NCBI RefSeq assembly: GCF_016811235.1 | Contig: NZ_JAFBID010000001.1 | Span: 1-64,000, forward strand | Length of the DNA stretch: 64,000 nt | Direction: 5' to 3' | DNA from: Microvirga arabica | GTDB taxonomy: Bacteria > Pseudomonadota > Alphaproteobacteria > Rhizobiales > Beijerinckiaceae | Part shown: positions 1 through 9,155 of the stretch, one piece after another | Numbering within the stretch: position 1 is the first letter of the stretch | Layout of the letters: each line of letters begins with the position of its first letter | Position numbers and translations under genes: made by a program | Notes under the pieces: generated by a model | Told to the model about the DNA's origin: nothing | What the model saw: only the letters and a program-made list of their open reading frames with translations | Databases searched by the model: none

Positions 1-1160
1 CTCTGCAGCGTACGCCAGACATGGCCGGGAACCGTCAGGGTGCCGAAGGCCCTGAGGACTTCACCGTCAAGCGTCAGGTCGCCGCGAAGCCGCGGCGGAG
101 CAGTCGCAGCTGCAGCGAACACCGGCATGTCCGAATTGGGAAAGCGGGTAAAGGTCGCCGGCATGTCGACAATTGTGCGCCTCGCCTCGACGAGTGCCCG
201 AGCAATGGCAGTCGCACGATCACCAGTGAAGCGGGTCCCGATCCTGAGATCCTGGGCGGCGACATTTCCGGCGAGGAGGTCTCGAAAACCGGCTTTCGCG
301 AACCCGAGCCCGTCCGGCCCTGTGTTGCCTGGCATCTGGGGCAGGCCTGCCGCGACAAGCGGAAGATACATGCGAATCCAATTCAGCGCGACGAGGCCGA
401 GGGGCACATCAACGGCATCCTCGTCAGGCCGCGGCACGGCAAGCGCCGGAGCCGCGTCGGCGATACGGGCGACGGCCCGCAGGAGCCCGAGTTTGTAGGT
501 GGATGATTTTTCATCGTTGAGAATGACGCCCCGCAGCAACGGCAAGGCACCCGCACCGTCGTCGGGAAGGCGCAGGCACATGGCAGTCCAGCGGACATCG
601 GGTCGGCCGAGCCGATCATCGCTTGTCACTGACCGGAGAACCGCAAGACCGTGACTGCGTGCGAATGCCTCGACCTCCCCGGCCGGAGCGGGCCACATTG
701 CGCGTCCCGGCTCTGGCGGTCCCTCGCGCAAGCTCATCAGCATCACCCCACCGGGCTTGAGCAGGGTAGCGAGCTTCCGGAACGCACGGGCCCGTGCCGG
801 CGGCGGTATATGCATCCATACCGCGCTCAGCAGGATCAGGTCATAAGCAATGCCGAGCCCATGGACGACATTCAAGTCCGGAAGACGGTCGTCGAGCCAG
901 CGGATGCGAGGATCAGGATGACGCCGCTGCGCCTCGGCCCGCATGCCAGCCGCCGGTTCGACCGCCACAACCTCATGTCCGAGGGATGCAAGCCATGCGG
1001 CATCCCGGCCTGATCCGGCTCCGACATCCAGCGAGAGGAGACCTGAACCACGCGGGATATAATCCGCGATCGACGCGTGCACGGTTTCGGCCAGCACGCT
1101 TTCGTACCTGGCCGCCAGATCTGCGCTTTGCAGGTCGTAGACTGAAATCGTGTCCGTCAT
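1..1160 (-). CDS. SAM-dependent methyltransferase with long C-terminal extension (partial, runs off left edge)
   Basis: The reverse strand is open from an ATG at 1160 to the window edge, giving at least 386 codons without a stop. Residues about 40-60 carry a class I methyltransferase motif I (LDVGAGSGRD), followed by an acidic strand end (VAVEP) and a motif around LLKPGGVMLMSLREG. After about residue 185 comes a second region (DEKSSTYKLGLLRA, then PLGLVALNWIRMYLPL) that is not part of a minimal methyltransferase. I recall this extension from proteins annotated as HNH endonucleases, but the HNH motif would lie beyond the edge and is not seen. Substrate is unknown. The gene sits beside a recombinase-like gene in accessory DNA, so a role in DNA modification or defence is possible but unproven. 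Confidence 0.8.
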   Translation of the reverse strand, partial: MTDTISVYDLQSADLAARYESVLAETVHASIADYIPRGSGLLSLDVGAGSGRDAAWLASLGHEVVAVEPAAGMRAEAQRRHPDPRIRWLDDRLPDLNVVHGLGIAYDLILLSAVWMHIPPPARARAFRKLATLLKPGGVMLMSLREGPPEPGRAMWPAPAGEVEAFARSHGLAVLRSVTSDDRLGRPDVRWTAMCLRLPDDGAGALPLLRGVILNDEKSSTYKLGLLRAVARIADAAPALAVPRPDEDAVDVPLGLVALNWIRMYLPLVAAGLPQMPGNTGPDGLGFAKAGFRDLLAGNVAAQDLRIGTRFTGDRATAIARALVEARRTIVDMPATFTRFPNSDMPVFAAAATAPPRLRGDLTLDGEVLRAFGTLTVPGHVWRTLQ

Positions 1161-1330
1161 TCGAGAACCGTAATCCGCGTGTCTGTCGAAACGTGCCTTT
1201 GATCACTTGGGCCGACCGGCAAACTTTCCCGCGCAGACCGTTGCACCTGTAACAAGGATGCGTCCGGAATGCCACCTGAACAGGTTATCGCCTCCTGAGG
1301 GATCTGCTGATCCTGCATCCCGGGACTTGG

Positions 1331-2425
1331 TCACCGATGGGGCTTGGCGGAGCGTCCCTTCCTCAACTCGCCAAGCGCTTGGGCGTGCGCGACACGCCCC
1401 ACCTTGATCTCGCGGGTGGCGCTCACAGCCTTGAGGGCCCGCCGGCCCGTGGAATGCTCACGCCGGCCATAACGGGACTGGGTGCCATCGCTTGCATGGC
1501 CGGCCATAATCGCCACCATCTCGCCCGCGCCCCACTGGGCCTTGGCATCGGCGAGGGACTGGGAACGATAGACGTTAGGCGTGATCGCCTCCTCGAGTTC
1601 CGGAAAGACAACTCGCCCGAGCCTCTCGATAGCCTTGCGCACGGCATCGGGCGACCGGATTGAGATGGTCATCTGACCGTCATTGGCCCTGCACCGTGCC
1701 ACGAGTTCGTGGGCCACGGCTCCGCAGCCTTCGACATCGACAACGTACCGCGTCTGAACCCATTCGGTGGTCTTCGCAGGGCAGATATAGATCACGAGTT
1801 CTTCGTCCTCAAAGCAGACAGTAGCGCCCGCGTACTCGTGCCCGCACCGGTTGCCGGGCACGAGATCCGCCAGTCGGCACCCGGTGATGTCGCTCACGGC
1901 GAGCGCCCACCGATGAGGGCTGTCGGCAGGCAACCGAGCCCAGATCCGCTCGCGCCAGTTGTCCGGCAGATCGGCCAACAGGTACCGCTTGCTCTCGGCG
2001 CCGCGCCTGGCCCGGTCCTCCGAGACGGCCCGCCATCGATCCGCGCCCGACGGTACTCCATCCCCGCTGTCCCCGAGCCTTCCATCCCGGATCAGGGCGG
2101 CCGTGACGCGGGCGACCAGACGATCGAGGGACCGGGCAATCAGACCGGTCTCCGGGTCGGCTGTGGTGAGAGCCTGCTCGAGCTTCTCGGACAGCCGGTC
2201 GATGGCGAACCGGCCTCCGGAGAGGAGAGCGCACCGGCGTTTGGCATAGGTGTCATAGGCATCGGCCGGGCGCAGGGGATCGAGCACCGGCTCGTGCCAC
2301 ATCTCCCGGAAGAGCTTGAGGTACGTGCGGTGTGTCGTGGGGTTTGCCGTGCTCTCAGGCAGGGCGGCCACGAGGCCCTTTGCCGTGTCGAGAGAGCGGA
2401 TGTAATCGGGGGTCATTTGAGCCAT
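1331..2425 (-). CDS. Tyrosine-recombinase-like (phage integrase family) protein
   Basis: A 364-residue protein. The start at 2425 is chosen because AAGGAGG lies five bases upstream, although the frame is open further 5'. The C-terminal half resembles the catalytic domain of tyrosine recombinases: an ITGCRLADL segment in the position of the first catalytic Arg box, then VYRSQ, a GHASD box and a following Tyr in SRYGRR. The spacing fits the Arg / His-x-x-Arg / Gly-His / Tyr layout, but the H-x-x-R box is diverged (Y-R-S-Q), so activity is uncertain. The N-terminal half is helical and could be the core-binding domain. It lies next to a decayed gene and helicase/topoisomerase genes, as expected for an integrated element. 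No att repeats were recognised. Confidence 0.65.
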   Translation of the reverse strand: MAQMTPDYIRSLDTAKGLVAALPESTANPTTHRTYLKLFREMWHEPVLDPLRPADAYDTYAKRRCALLSGGRFAIDRLSEKLEQALTTADPETGLIARSLDRLVARVTAALIRDGRLGDSGDGVPSGADRWRAVSEDRARRGAESKRYLLADLPDNWRERIWARLPADSPHRWALAVSDITGCRLADLVPGNRCGHEYAGATVCFEDEELVIYICPAKTTEWVQTRYVVDVEGCGAVAHELVARCRANDGQMTISIRSPDAVRKAIERLGRVVFPELEEAITPNVYRSQSLADAKAQWGAGEMVAIMAGHASDGTQSRYGRREHSTGRRALKAVSATREIKVGRVAHAQALGELRKGRSAKPHR

Positions 2426-2714
2426 GTTGGCCTCCTTCGCCCCAAGAAGAGCACAGGCTTCAGCAAGGAACGAACAATCTTGTCCGCTTCCATTCCGGGC
2501 TCCAGTCGACCGATTTTCTGGGGCGCCCCCTAAATTCTCGGACAAGTATTGGACCTTCGGAACTGGATCCAAAGGCTGATGATCTCGACCTGCTTTCTGT
2601 GACCAGGACCATCCACCCCAGCGCATGGGCGTGGGTACCGTGCCCGGGCCGGAGCCAGGACTCAAAGAGCCCCTCGGCCCAGATTAAGCCCTGCTTTTCC
2701 GCAATGCTGGTGGC

Positions 2715-3940
2715 ATGTCACAGCCAGATCTCACCCGCCGCGAAATGTACGATCTCGTGTAGTCGATGCCGACGGAGCGAGTTGCCGAGAATTTCGGGCT
2801 GTCCGAAGCTTCGCTCAGGAAAATCTACGACCGCTATCGCGTTCCAGCTCCACCACGTAGTTACTGGGCGCAGAAAGCCAATGGCAAGGACGTCAAGCGG
2901 ACCCGCCTTTATCGGACTGACACTCCGCAAGACGAGTGGATTTACCTCTCACTCTCGCAGGTCCTGCACCCCGCGATGCCGCCTCGGGCGGCCGCCCCGG
3001 AGCCGGGCCGGCGTCCGACCCGTCCCAAGTCATTAAAGGAAACAGTGGTACGACCAGTCGAGCCGCTTAATGATGTTCACCCCACAATCATCGCGACGGC
3101 CCGAACACTCCGCGGGGCCACGCCCGACGCACATGGTGCCGTGCGCCATTGGTAGCGGCGAATGTGGAGTTGTGACCGGCATCGCGAACATCGAGCGGAG
3201 CATCCGTATCCTTGATAGTCTTGCCCATGCTCTTGAGAGTCGACGTCTCGCTATGCATGCTGGAGGCAGATCGTTGCAGGTTACTTTGGGCAAGGACCAG
3301 GTATCCTTTTCCCTCATTGGAATAACGGAGATCGACCCGCATGTCCCGACATTGCGGGGGCTGGACGGCGCGGAGTTCGGGCGAACGGAGGGGACCCTTA
3401 ATCCCGTCGCGGATATTTGGTGAACCGGATATGGACGCGCCGAGCCGACTCCCGTCACACGGCTTACCGGATGCCTGATGATAAGGCTTGCCGATCAGCA
3501 TGTCCGAGCAGCGCGCCGATCTGGCGGAACGGCAAAACCCGGAGGCTTGAAAACATCACCGGGAACATCGCCAATGGCGTTGTTGCCTATCTGGCCGGAA
3601 TCCGGGTGCGCCGGGAGGCACTTGAACGCTTCGAGCGGGAATGGCGCTTGAGCGAAAAGCTCCGCGCTCTTGCGCAGGCTCGTGAAGAACGGGAGAAGCG
3701 GCGACATGATTTCGTCAGCCGCTACACCGCGATCCTGGCCGAGATCACCGAACTCGAGACCTTTCTCGAATTGGTGCAACGCCGCAATTCCGCGAACGGC
3801 CGGGACGAGCTTGCCCGGATCGTCATCTGGGTCAACGCTCGCCTGACCCCGCAGAGGATCTCTTTCCGGAGATCGACGATCTGGCGAGTTCGTATCCAGA
3901 CATTCTCGTTACGCCTGACGACGGGGCGAGCGGCTCTTAA
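2715..3940 (+). pseudogene. Decayed conserved hypothetical gene (nonsense codon plus three frame changes)
   Basis: The ATG at 2715 opens a reading frame (MSQPDLTRREMYDLV) that meets TAG at 2760-2762, where related proteins as I recall them have Trp. The same frame resumes with MPTERVAENFGLSEASLRK, a helix-turn-helix-like segment followed by PPRSYWAQKANGK. Homologous sequence moves to another frame near 3140 (GSGECGVVTGIANIERSI), returns to the first frame before about 3530 (KTRRLENI then VAYLAGIRVRRE), and moves again near 3845 (AEDLFPEIDDL), ending at TAA 3938-3940. Read together these segments form one protein of about 400 residues with an N-terminal DNA-binding-like motif and a charged coiled C-terminal part. 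Function is unknown. The decay could include sequencing errors, but four lesions make a true pseudogene more likely. Confidence 0.7.
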
Positions 3941-4383
3941 GGTCAAGTACGCGACCTGCTCAAGCACCGCACACGCAAGAATGGTTCGAAGTCGAGCGCG
4001 ATACCCCGCAAGATTGATCGTGTCTCAGCTGAGAGCCATTTTCGTCCAATATCCAAGACGCCCGACCACAAAGAGCGACGACCAAACCTGTTCGCTATCC
4101 ATTGCGCCCGCAGCTTTCCCGGGCTCCGGAGTTCCTGTGTGTGAGGCGGTCCTGCCGTGCGTCGGTCACAGGGTGCGCAGCAGCCGTCGCCAATGACAAA
4201 TTGACAAAATGCCAAAACCTGCCGCACGGCTCATGCGAAGATTGCAGCGTGTTGGCCTGAACACTCATCCCAACCGGTGGATCACCCCCGACTGCCCCCG
4301 CGCGCGAGGCAGGCGCAGGGATTCACACAGCGCCGGAATCGCCTCATGCTGGAGGCCGGTGATTTGCCCCTGGACCGCTCCTG
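3941..4383. other. Intergenic remnant region, no supported gene
   Basis: This stretch lies between the pseudogene and the helicase gene. No reading frame here has a convincing start, ribosome site or recognisable motif. It contains a short A/T-rich segment around 4190-4215 with repeated GACAAA/TTGACAAAA words, which could be a promoter region, but no clear -10 partner was identified. Confidence 0.4.
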
Positions 4384-6315
4384 ATGGTCACGTCTCACAG
4401 GCCCCCCTTGCGAGCCCACCAAGCCGCTCTGGCCAACCTTGTGGCCGCCATGGCCCATGGCGAAGCGTCAGGGGTCACCGACATCCTCGCGGCGGTGACC
4501 CCTGGCGGCGGCAAGTCCCTCCTCCCGGTCATCGCCGCAGCGCGCCTGATCGGGGTCGGCCGGGTCGAGCGGATCTGCTGGGTTGTGCCTCGCGATAGCC
4601 TTCGCCTCCAGGCCGAAGAGGCCTTTGCTGATCCGGTCTGGCGCACCACGCTCGGCCACGCCCTCTCGGTTCGTGCAGCCGACAACGAACCCGACCCCAG
4701 CCGCGGCCTAGCCGGCTACGTCACCACCTACCACGCCATCGCGGCAGCCCCGGACCTGCACCTAGCCGAGGTCCGCCGCCACCGCACCCTGCTGGTGGTG
4801 GATGAGGTGCATCATCTGCCCACCCTCGGCGAGGATGAGCCGGCCGCCCCGCTATCATCCGGTCAAGCCCCCGCCTCGAGCGAGGATGCCTCGGCTTGGA
4901 GCCGGGCGCTGCAGCCGCTGCTTGAATCTGCCACCGTGCGCCTGCTCCTCTCCGGGACTCTGGAACGGGCGGATGGCCGCCGGATCCTCCGGCTGCCCTA
5001 CCGCACTGGACCGGAAGCTGGCACGCAGGAGGTCGATCTGGAAGCTCCCGGTTGGGCGATCATCGGCTATTCCCGGGCTCAGGCGGTGGCGGAGCGCGCG
5101 GTGCTTCCCGTTACCTTCGGCGCGCTGGATGGTGAAGCGAGTTGGCTGCAGGCGGGACGAACGGCGACCGAAGGTGTCCGGCTCGGCCCGCACCGCCTAT
5201 CGGGGCGGTACCCGACCGTGACCACCCGCCCGGCCCTGTTCACCGCCCTGCGCACTGGCTTTGCCCGCGAGTTGCTGCAGGAGGCTTTCCGAGCCACGCG
5301 CAATCTTCGGGCCCACCGCCGGGCCGAACGCGGGCTCGCTGTCGGAGAGACCGCCCCGGGCTTGGGCAAGCTGCTCGTGGTGGCTCCTGATCAGCGCAGC
5401 GCCCGCCGCTACTGCGAGATGCTGCGGTGCTGGATGCCGCCTCAGCAGGCCGAGCGCGAAGTGCGGCTGGCGACCTCCGATGAGCGGAGCGCCCCCGAGG
5501 CCCTGGCCGCCTTCCGGCTCATGGCGGAACCCGCGATCCTGGTCACGGTGGCCATGGCCTACGAGGGGCTCGATGCGCCGGAGGTGGCGGTTGTAGCCGC
5601 CTTGACCCACATCCGCAGCCGCCCCTGGCTCGAGCAGATGATTGCTCGGGCCACACGGGTGGATCCCCACGCCGGTCCCTACGAGAGTCAGAGCGCCCTT
5701 GTGTTCCACCCGGACGATCCGCTGTTTGCCCGTTTCCGCCGCGGCATCGAAACCGAACAGGGCATGCTGGCACACCAGCGTCGGCGCAAGGCCGAGACTG
5801 GCACACCCTCCTGGCTGGCCGAGTACCTCGCCATGCACCGGGACGAGGGCGAGGGACGCGGGATCACGCCTCTGGAGAGCAATGCGTTGGGACTGCGCTA
5901 TGCGACCCTGAGACCGGGCCCTGCCTTCGACGAGTTCCGCCCGGAGCGGCAGGTTGCCCCGGCGTCCCTGAGCGAGTCCCCGTCTGCGGCAGAGCGGCGC
6001 CTGCGGGCCCGCATCGGCGAGACCGTGGCGGCCCAGGCGGTGGAGGACGAGGCCAATCGGCGGGTGCCGCATAGCGGAGAGGGGCTGTACCATCGCTACA
6101 ATGCGGTGCTGAAGCGGGTGTTCGGCAACAAGGGACGAGCCCGGATGACCCTGCCGGAGCTGGAGGCTGCGTTAGCCTGGCTGGAGCGTAACCGCCTTGT
6201 CGATCATCTCCACCTGCTGGAGGGCGATCCCCGCTATGCCTGGACCGCGGCCCGGCGGCGCCGGGCTGCTTGGAGCCGCTTGTTCGCACATTCTGATACC
6301 GGTCCTAACGGCTAA
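4384..6315 (+). CDS. Superfamily II DEAD/DEAH-type helicase
   Basis: A 643-residue protein. The Walker A motif is GGGKS at residues 41-45, preceded by the HQAAL Q-motif-like start typical of restriction-helicase and Rad3-like folds. Motif II is DEVHH at about 140-144, motif III is SGT at about 190-192, and motif VI appears as QMIARATRVD near 418-427, with a diverged arginine finger region. The family of short SF2 helicases in mobile elements often has this layout. The C-terminal 200 residues are not recognised. The gene is followed after 336 bases by a type IA topoisomerase on the same strand, and the pair suggests a shared role in DNA strand processing on a plasmid or integrative element. 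No strong ribosome site was seen before the ATG, so the exact start is uncertain. Confidence 0.8.
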   Translation: MVTSHRPPLRAHQAALANLVAAMAHGEASGVTDILAAVTPGGGKSLLPVIAAARLIGVGRVERICWVVPRDSLRLQAEEAFADPVWRTTLGHALSVRAADNEPDPSRGLAGYVTTYHAIAAAPDLHLAEVRRHRTLLVVDEVHHLPTLGEDEPAAPLSSGQAPASSEDASAWSRALQPLLESATVRLLLSGTLERADGRRILRLPYRTGPEAGTQEVDLEAPGWAIIGYSRAQAVAERAVLPVTFGALDGEASWLQAGRTATEGVRLGPHRLSGRYPTVTTRPALFTALRTGFARELLQEAFRATRNLRAHRRAERGLAVGETAPGLGKLLVVAPDQRSARRYCEMLRCWMPPQQAEREVRLATSDERSAPEALAAFRLMAEPAILVTVAMAYEGLDAPEVAVVAALTHIRSRPWLEQMIARATRVDPHAGPYESQSALVFHPDDPLFARFRRGIETEQGMLAHQRRRKAETGTPSWLAEYLAMHRDEGEGRGITPLESNALGLRYATLRPGPAFDEFRPERQVAPASLSESPSAAERRLRARIGETVAAQAVEDEANRRVPHSGEGLYHRYNAVLKRVFGNKGRARMTLPELEAALAWLERNRLVDHLHLLEGDPRYAWTAARRRRAAWSRLFAHSDTGPNG

Positions 6316-6651
6316 CCTCGGGCGCCAGCCCTAAATCCGAATACGATGAACCCTTTCCGTCGTGATTCTGGATCTCGACGGCTCCCGACCTGGGCGGCCG
6401 AACCCTCGTTCAGTTGACCACATTGGACTCAGGCGGGCCGTTGCTGCCATCAACCTGCCGTGGCACCTCCCTCTGCAGGGCGGTATGCAGGATCACCCAG
6501 CGGCCGGACAGAAGACCGCGTATCCGTCTGGTCGCGATAGGCTCCGTCGTTGACCCCGTCTAATCCGTGGGTTATTGTTCTCGATCCGTTCTCTTGGCCT
6601 AGGCTGCATCAGTTGCGGCTACGCCACCATCGGAGTGGATACGCTCGGGCC
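6316..6651. other. Intergenic region between helicase and topoisomerase
   Basis: About 336 bases with no supported gene. Short open frames occur, but none has motifs or a good ribosome site. The topoisomerase frame itself is open back to an ATG at 6550, so the last hundred bases could be coding if that upstream start is used. Confidence 0.35.
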
Positions 6652-9102
6652 ATGGCCACTCACCCGGCATCGCGCACACTGTTCTTCTTCGAGAAGCCCT
6701 CGGCCATGCGTCAGCTGCAGCGCTTCTTCAAATCGCCGAGCACGGTCTGCGTCTCGGCCGAGGGCCACCTCTTGGCGGCCGAGGAGCCCGGCAACGTACG
6801 GGACGAGTGGAAGCCCTGGCGCTTCGACACCCTCCCGATCGTGCTCGAGCGCATTCCTGTCACCTACGGCACTAACCGCTCCGGCCAGTCGCACAAGCCG
6901 AAGGTCGAGGCGATCAAGCAGGCTCTCCAAGGCGTGGAGCGGGTCATCATCGCCACCGATCCTGGCCGAGAAGGCTCAATGATCGCCTGGGAGGTGCTCG
7001 AGCACCTCGGCTATCGGGGACGGGTGGACCGTCTCAAGCTCGGCGCCCTCGACGAGGTCTCGATCCGACGCGCCTTTGCTGCCATGGCCAAGGAGCCGGA
7101 CTCGGGTGAGCGGGATTATGCCGCCTATCTTGAAGCCCTGTGCCGCCAGTACGAGGATTACCATCTGGGCCTCAACGGGACCCGCGCCATCTCCTTGCGA
7201 TTGCGGCCACCGGCCTTCCGTGAGCCGTGGCGCTTTGGCGGTGTGCAGACGCCAACGCTTGCGATCCTGGCCGACCTGGAAAAGCGCATCCGCAATTTCG
7301 TCCCGCAGGACTATTTTAAGATTGCTCTGGTCGTCACAACGGAGACTGGCGCCGAAATAACCCTCTGGTATGCACCGAAGGACAAGATCCTCGACAAGCA
7401 GGTTGCCGAGACGATCCAGCAGGCCGCCGCAAGCTGGTCAGGACCGCTTGGTGTCGAGCAGAGGGATGTGCGTCGATCGCCCCCTCGCCTGTTCTCTAAA
7501 GATACCCTCGCCCGACGCTGCGCCAAGCGGTTCGGCTGGGATCCGCAACATACGGCCAAACTCGCGCAGGACCTCTACGATCAGGGATATCTCACTTACC
7601 CCCGCACTGAGTCCGAGCACCTGCCCGAGAGCCAGATAGGCGACGCTACCGCAGTGATCGGCAGCATAGTCGGAGCCCTGACCGATCTTGCGAGCCTCGT
7701 GCCAGCCACGGGCGATCTGGTGTTTCGCAAAAGCAGCAAGGGCCACTACGTCAAGGACCCAGGCGAGCACCACGCGATCGTGCCGCTGCGCAAGGTGCCC
7801 CAGGCGGTGAGCATCAGCGCAGACCATCTCCGCCTCTGGGAACTGGTCGCCAAGAGCTTTCTGGCGGCCCACCTGCCGGATGGCATCGATGCGCGCACCA
7901 CAATCACTGCGCAGGTCCCGACGCCACTTGGCCCAAAGCGATTTTCAATCAGTGGCAGCGTGATCAAGTCGCCAGGCTGGCGCGCCGTCTATGGAGCTGA
8001 GGCCGACGAGGACAACGAGACTGTCCCCGGCAAGGTAAAGCCGGACGAGGAGCCCACCACAGGGCGCCTCCCACCCATACGGGATCATGAGCCTGGAAAA
8101 GCAGCCGATGCCCGGATCGAGACAGCCAAAACCGAACCACCACGTCGGATCACCCGAGGCGAGTTGCCGGTCGTCATGGGGCGCCTCGTCGATCAGGTGG
8201 AAGACCCGACACTTAAAGCGGCTCTCGAGAACCCGGCGAATCCGAACGAGCCCAAGGGTCTCGGGACCGCCGCGACCCGCGACACGATCCTGCCCAAGCT
8301 CCAGAAGAGCCAGTATGTTGAGTTGCTGAAGGGTAAGGACCCGCCGATCCAGGTGACGGACGTTGGTCTCACATTTATTTCAGCCGTTCGGCGTGTTTTT
8401 CCCGCCTATGGTGACCCAGTTGGCAGGGCGATGTTCGAGGCGGATCTGGCCGAGATTGGGCGTGCATCCTCGCGAACTGAGGCGATCGGTAAAGCCGCAG
8501 CCTATCAGGAGCGAACCCGAAGCCGTGTGAGTGAGCTGATCACGACGATTGGCCGATCGGACACTGTCGCTCTTGATCCAACTTGCGTTCCGACACCCTC
8601 CACGGCAGACGCGAAACCACCAACAAAGGCGATGATTGCCTTTGCGACATCGATTGCTGCGCAGCGAGGCTTGAAACTGCCCCGAGGGCTCAAGACCAAT
8701 AGTGCTATCTGCCGGACGTTCCTGGATCAGCATGCCCCCCAACGATCGTCTGGACCTGCAAGGGCAGCGCAGCAGAACGGCCCGCGTCCTCCAACTGATG
8801 CGATGGCGCGCTATGCACGGTCACTTGCTGAACAGAAAGGGATAGAGTGTCCGCCAGACGTGCTAGCTGACTTCGCCACTTGTCGAACTTTTCTCGATGA
8901 GTACTCGTCAAAGGCGCAGCATCCTCCAGAAAAGAACCGGGCTGGCACTCCAAAAGGCCGCCGCCCTGCCGCCCGCGCGGGCAACAACAATGATAAACCG
9001 AAGCGAGCGTCTGCGTCCGTGAGGAGGCCGACAGAGTCAAGGGCCAAGGACCCACGTCGAGGCTCAAGATCGCGAACTGCGGCTTTCGGCAAAGACGAAT
9101 AG
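6652..9102 (+). CDS. Type IA DNA topoisomerase (topoisomerase III-like, plasmid type)
   Basis: The protein has 816 residues from the ATG at 6652, chosen because family homology begins at MATHPASRTLFFFEKPSAM; an ATG at 6550 is possible. The TOPRIM domain comes first, with the Glu in FEKPS and an acidic motif ATDPGREGSMIAW at about 100-112 (normally D-x-D-R-E-G; here D-P-G-R-E-G). The catalytic Tyr is Tyr316 in YLTYPRTES. The motif normally reading GRVQTP is GGVQTP here, so the conserved Arg is replaced by Gly. The C-terminus has two repeats of about 40 residues (near 655-696 and 712-752) starting PPTKAM and PPTDAM and ending CRTFLD, followed by a basic tail rich in Arg and Lys. It would relax or decatenate DNA by single-strand passage. 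Confidence 0.88.
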   Translation: MATHPASRTLFFFEKPSAMRQLQRFFKSPSTVCVSAEGHLLAAEEPGNVRDEWKPWRFDTLPIVLERIPVTYGTNRSGQSHKPKVEAIKQALQGVERVIIATDPGREGSMIAWEVLEHLGYRGRVDRLKLGALDEVSIRRAFAAMAKEPDSGERDYAAYLEALCRQYEDYHLGLNGTRAISLRLRPPAFREPWRFGGVQTPTLAILADLEKRIRNFVPQDYFKIALVVTTETGAEITLWYAPKDKILDKQVAETIQQAAASWSGPLGVEQRDVRRSPPRLFSKDTLARRCAKRFGWDPQHTAKLAQDLYDQGYLTYPRTESEHLPESQIGDATAVIGSIVGALTDLASLVPATGDLVFRKSSKGHYVKDPGEHHAIVPLRKVPQAVSISADHLRLWELVAKSFLAAHLPDGIDARTTITAQVPTPLGPKRFSISGSVIKSPGWRAVYGAEADEDNETVPGKVKPDEEPTTGRLPPIRDHEPGKAADARIETAKTEPPRRITRGELPVVMGRLVDQVEDPTLKAALENPANPNEPKGLGTAATRDTILPKLQKSQYVELLKGKDPPIQVTDVGLTFISAVRRVFPAYGDPVGRAMFEADLAEIGRASSRTEAIGKAAAYQERTRSRVSELITTIGRSDTVALDPTCVPTPSTADAKPPTKAMIAFATSIAAQRGLKLPRGLKTNSAICRTFLDQHAPQRSSGPARAAQQNGPRPPTDAMARYARSLAEQKGIECPPDVLADFATCRTFLDEYSSKAQHPPEKNRAGTPKGRRPAARAGNNNDKPKRASASVRRPTESRAKDPRRGSRSRTAAFGKDE

Positions 9103-9105
9103 AGA

Positions 9106-9137
9106 CGGCGCCGGCCCCGATCGGGAAGCCGGCGCCG
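9106..9137. terminator. Strong hairpin between convergent genes
   Basis: A ten-base arm CGGCGCCGGC at 9106-9115 pairs perfectly with 9128-9137, and the loop itself contains CCCGATCGGG. It lies between the stop of the topoisomerase gene and the stop of the NHL-repeat gene. There is no clear T-run on either strand, so it may act as a bidirectional transcription barrier rather than a textbook intrinsic terminator. Confidence 0.5.
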
Positions 9138-9155
9138 AGGCTTGTTCGAACCGAG

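Noticed and set aside
6362..6553. 63-codon plus-strand frame between helicase and topoisomerase
   Set aside because: Proline- and arginine-rich random-looking sequence without a ribosome site.
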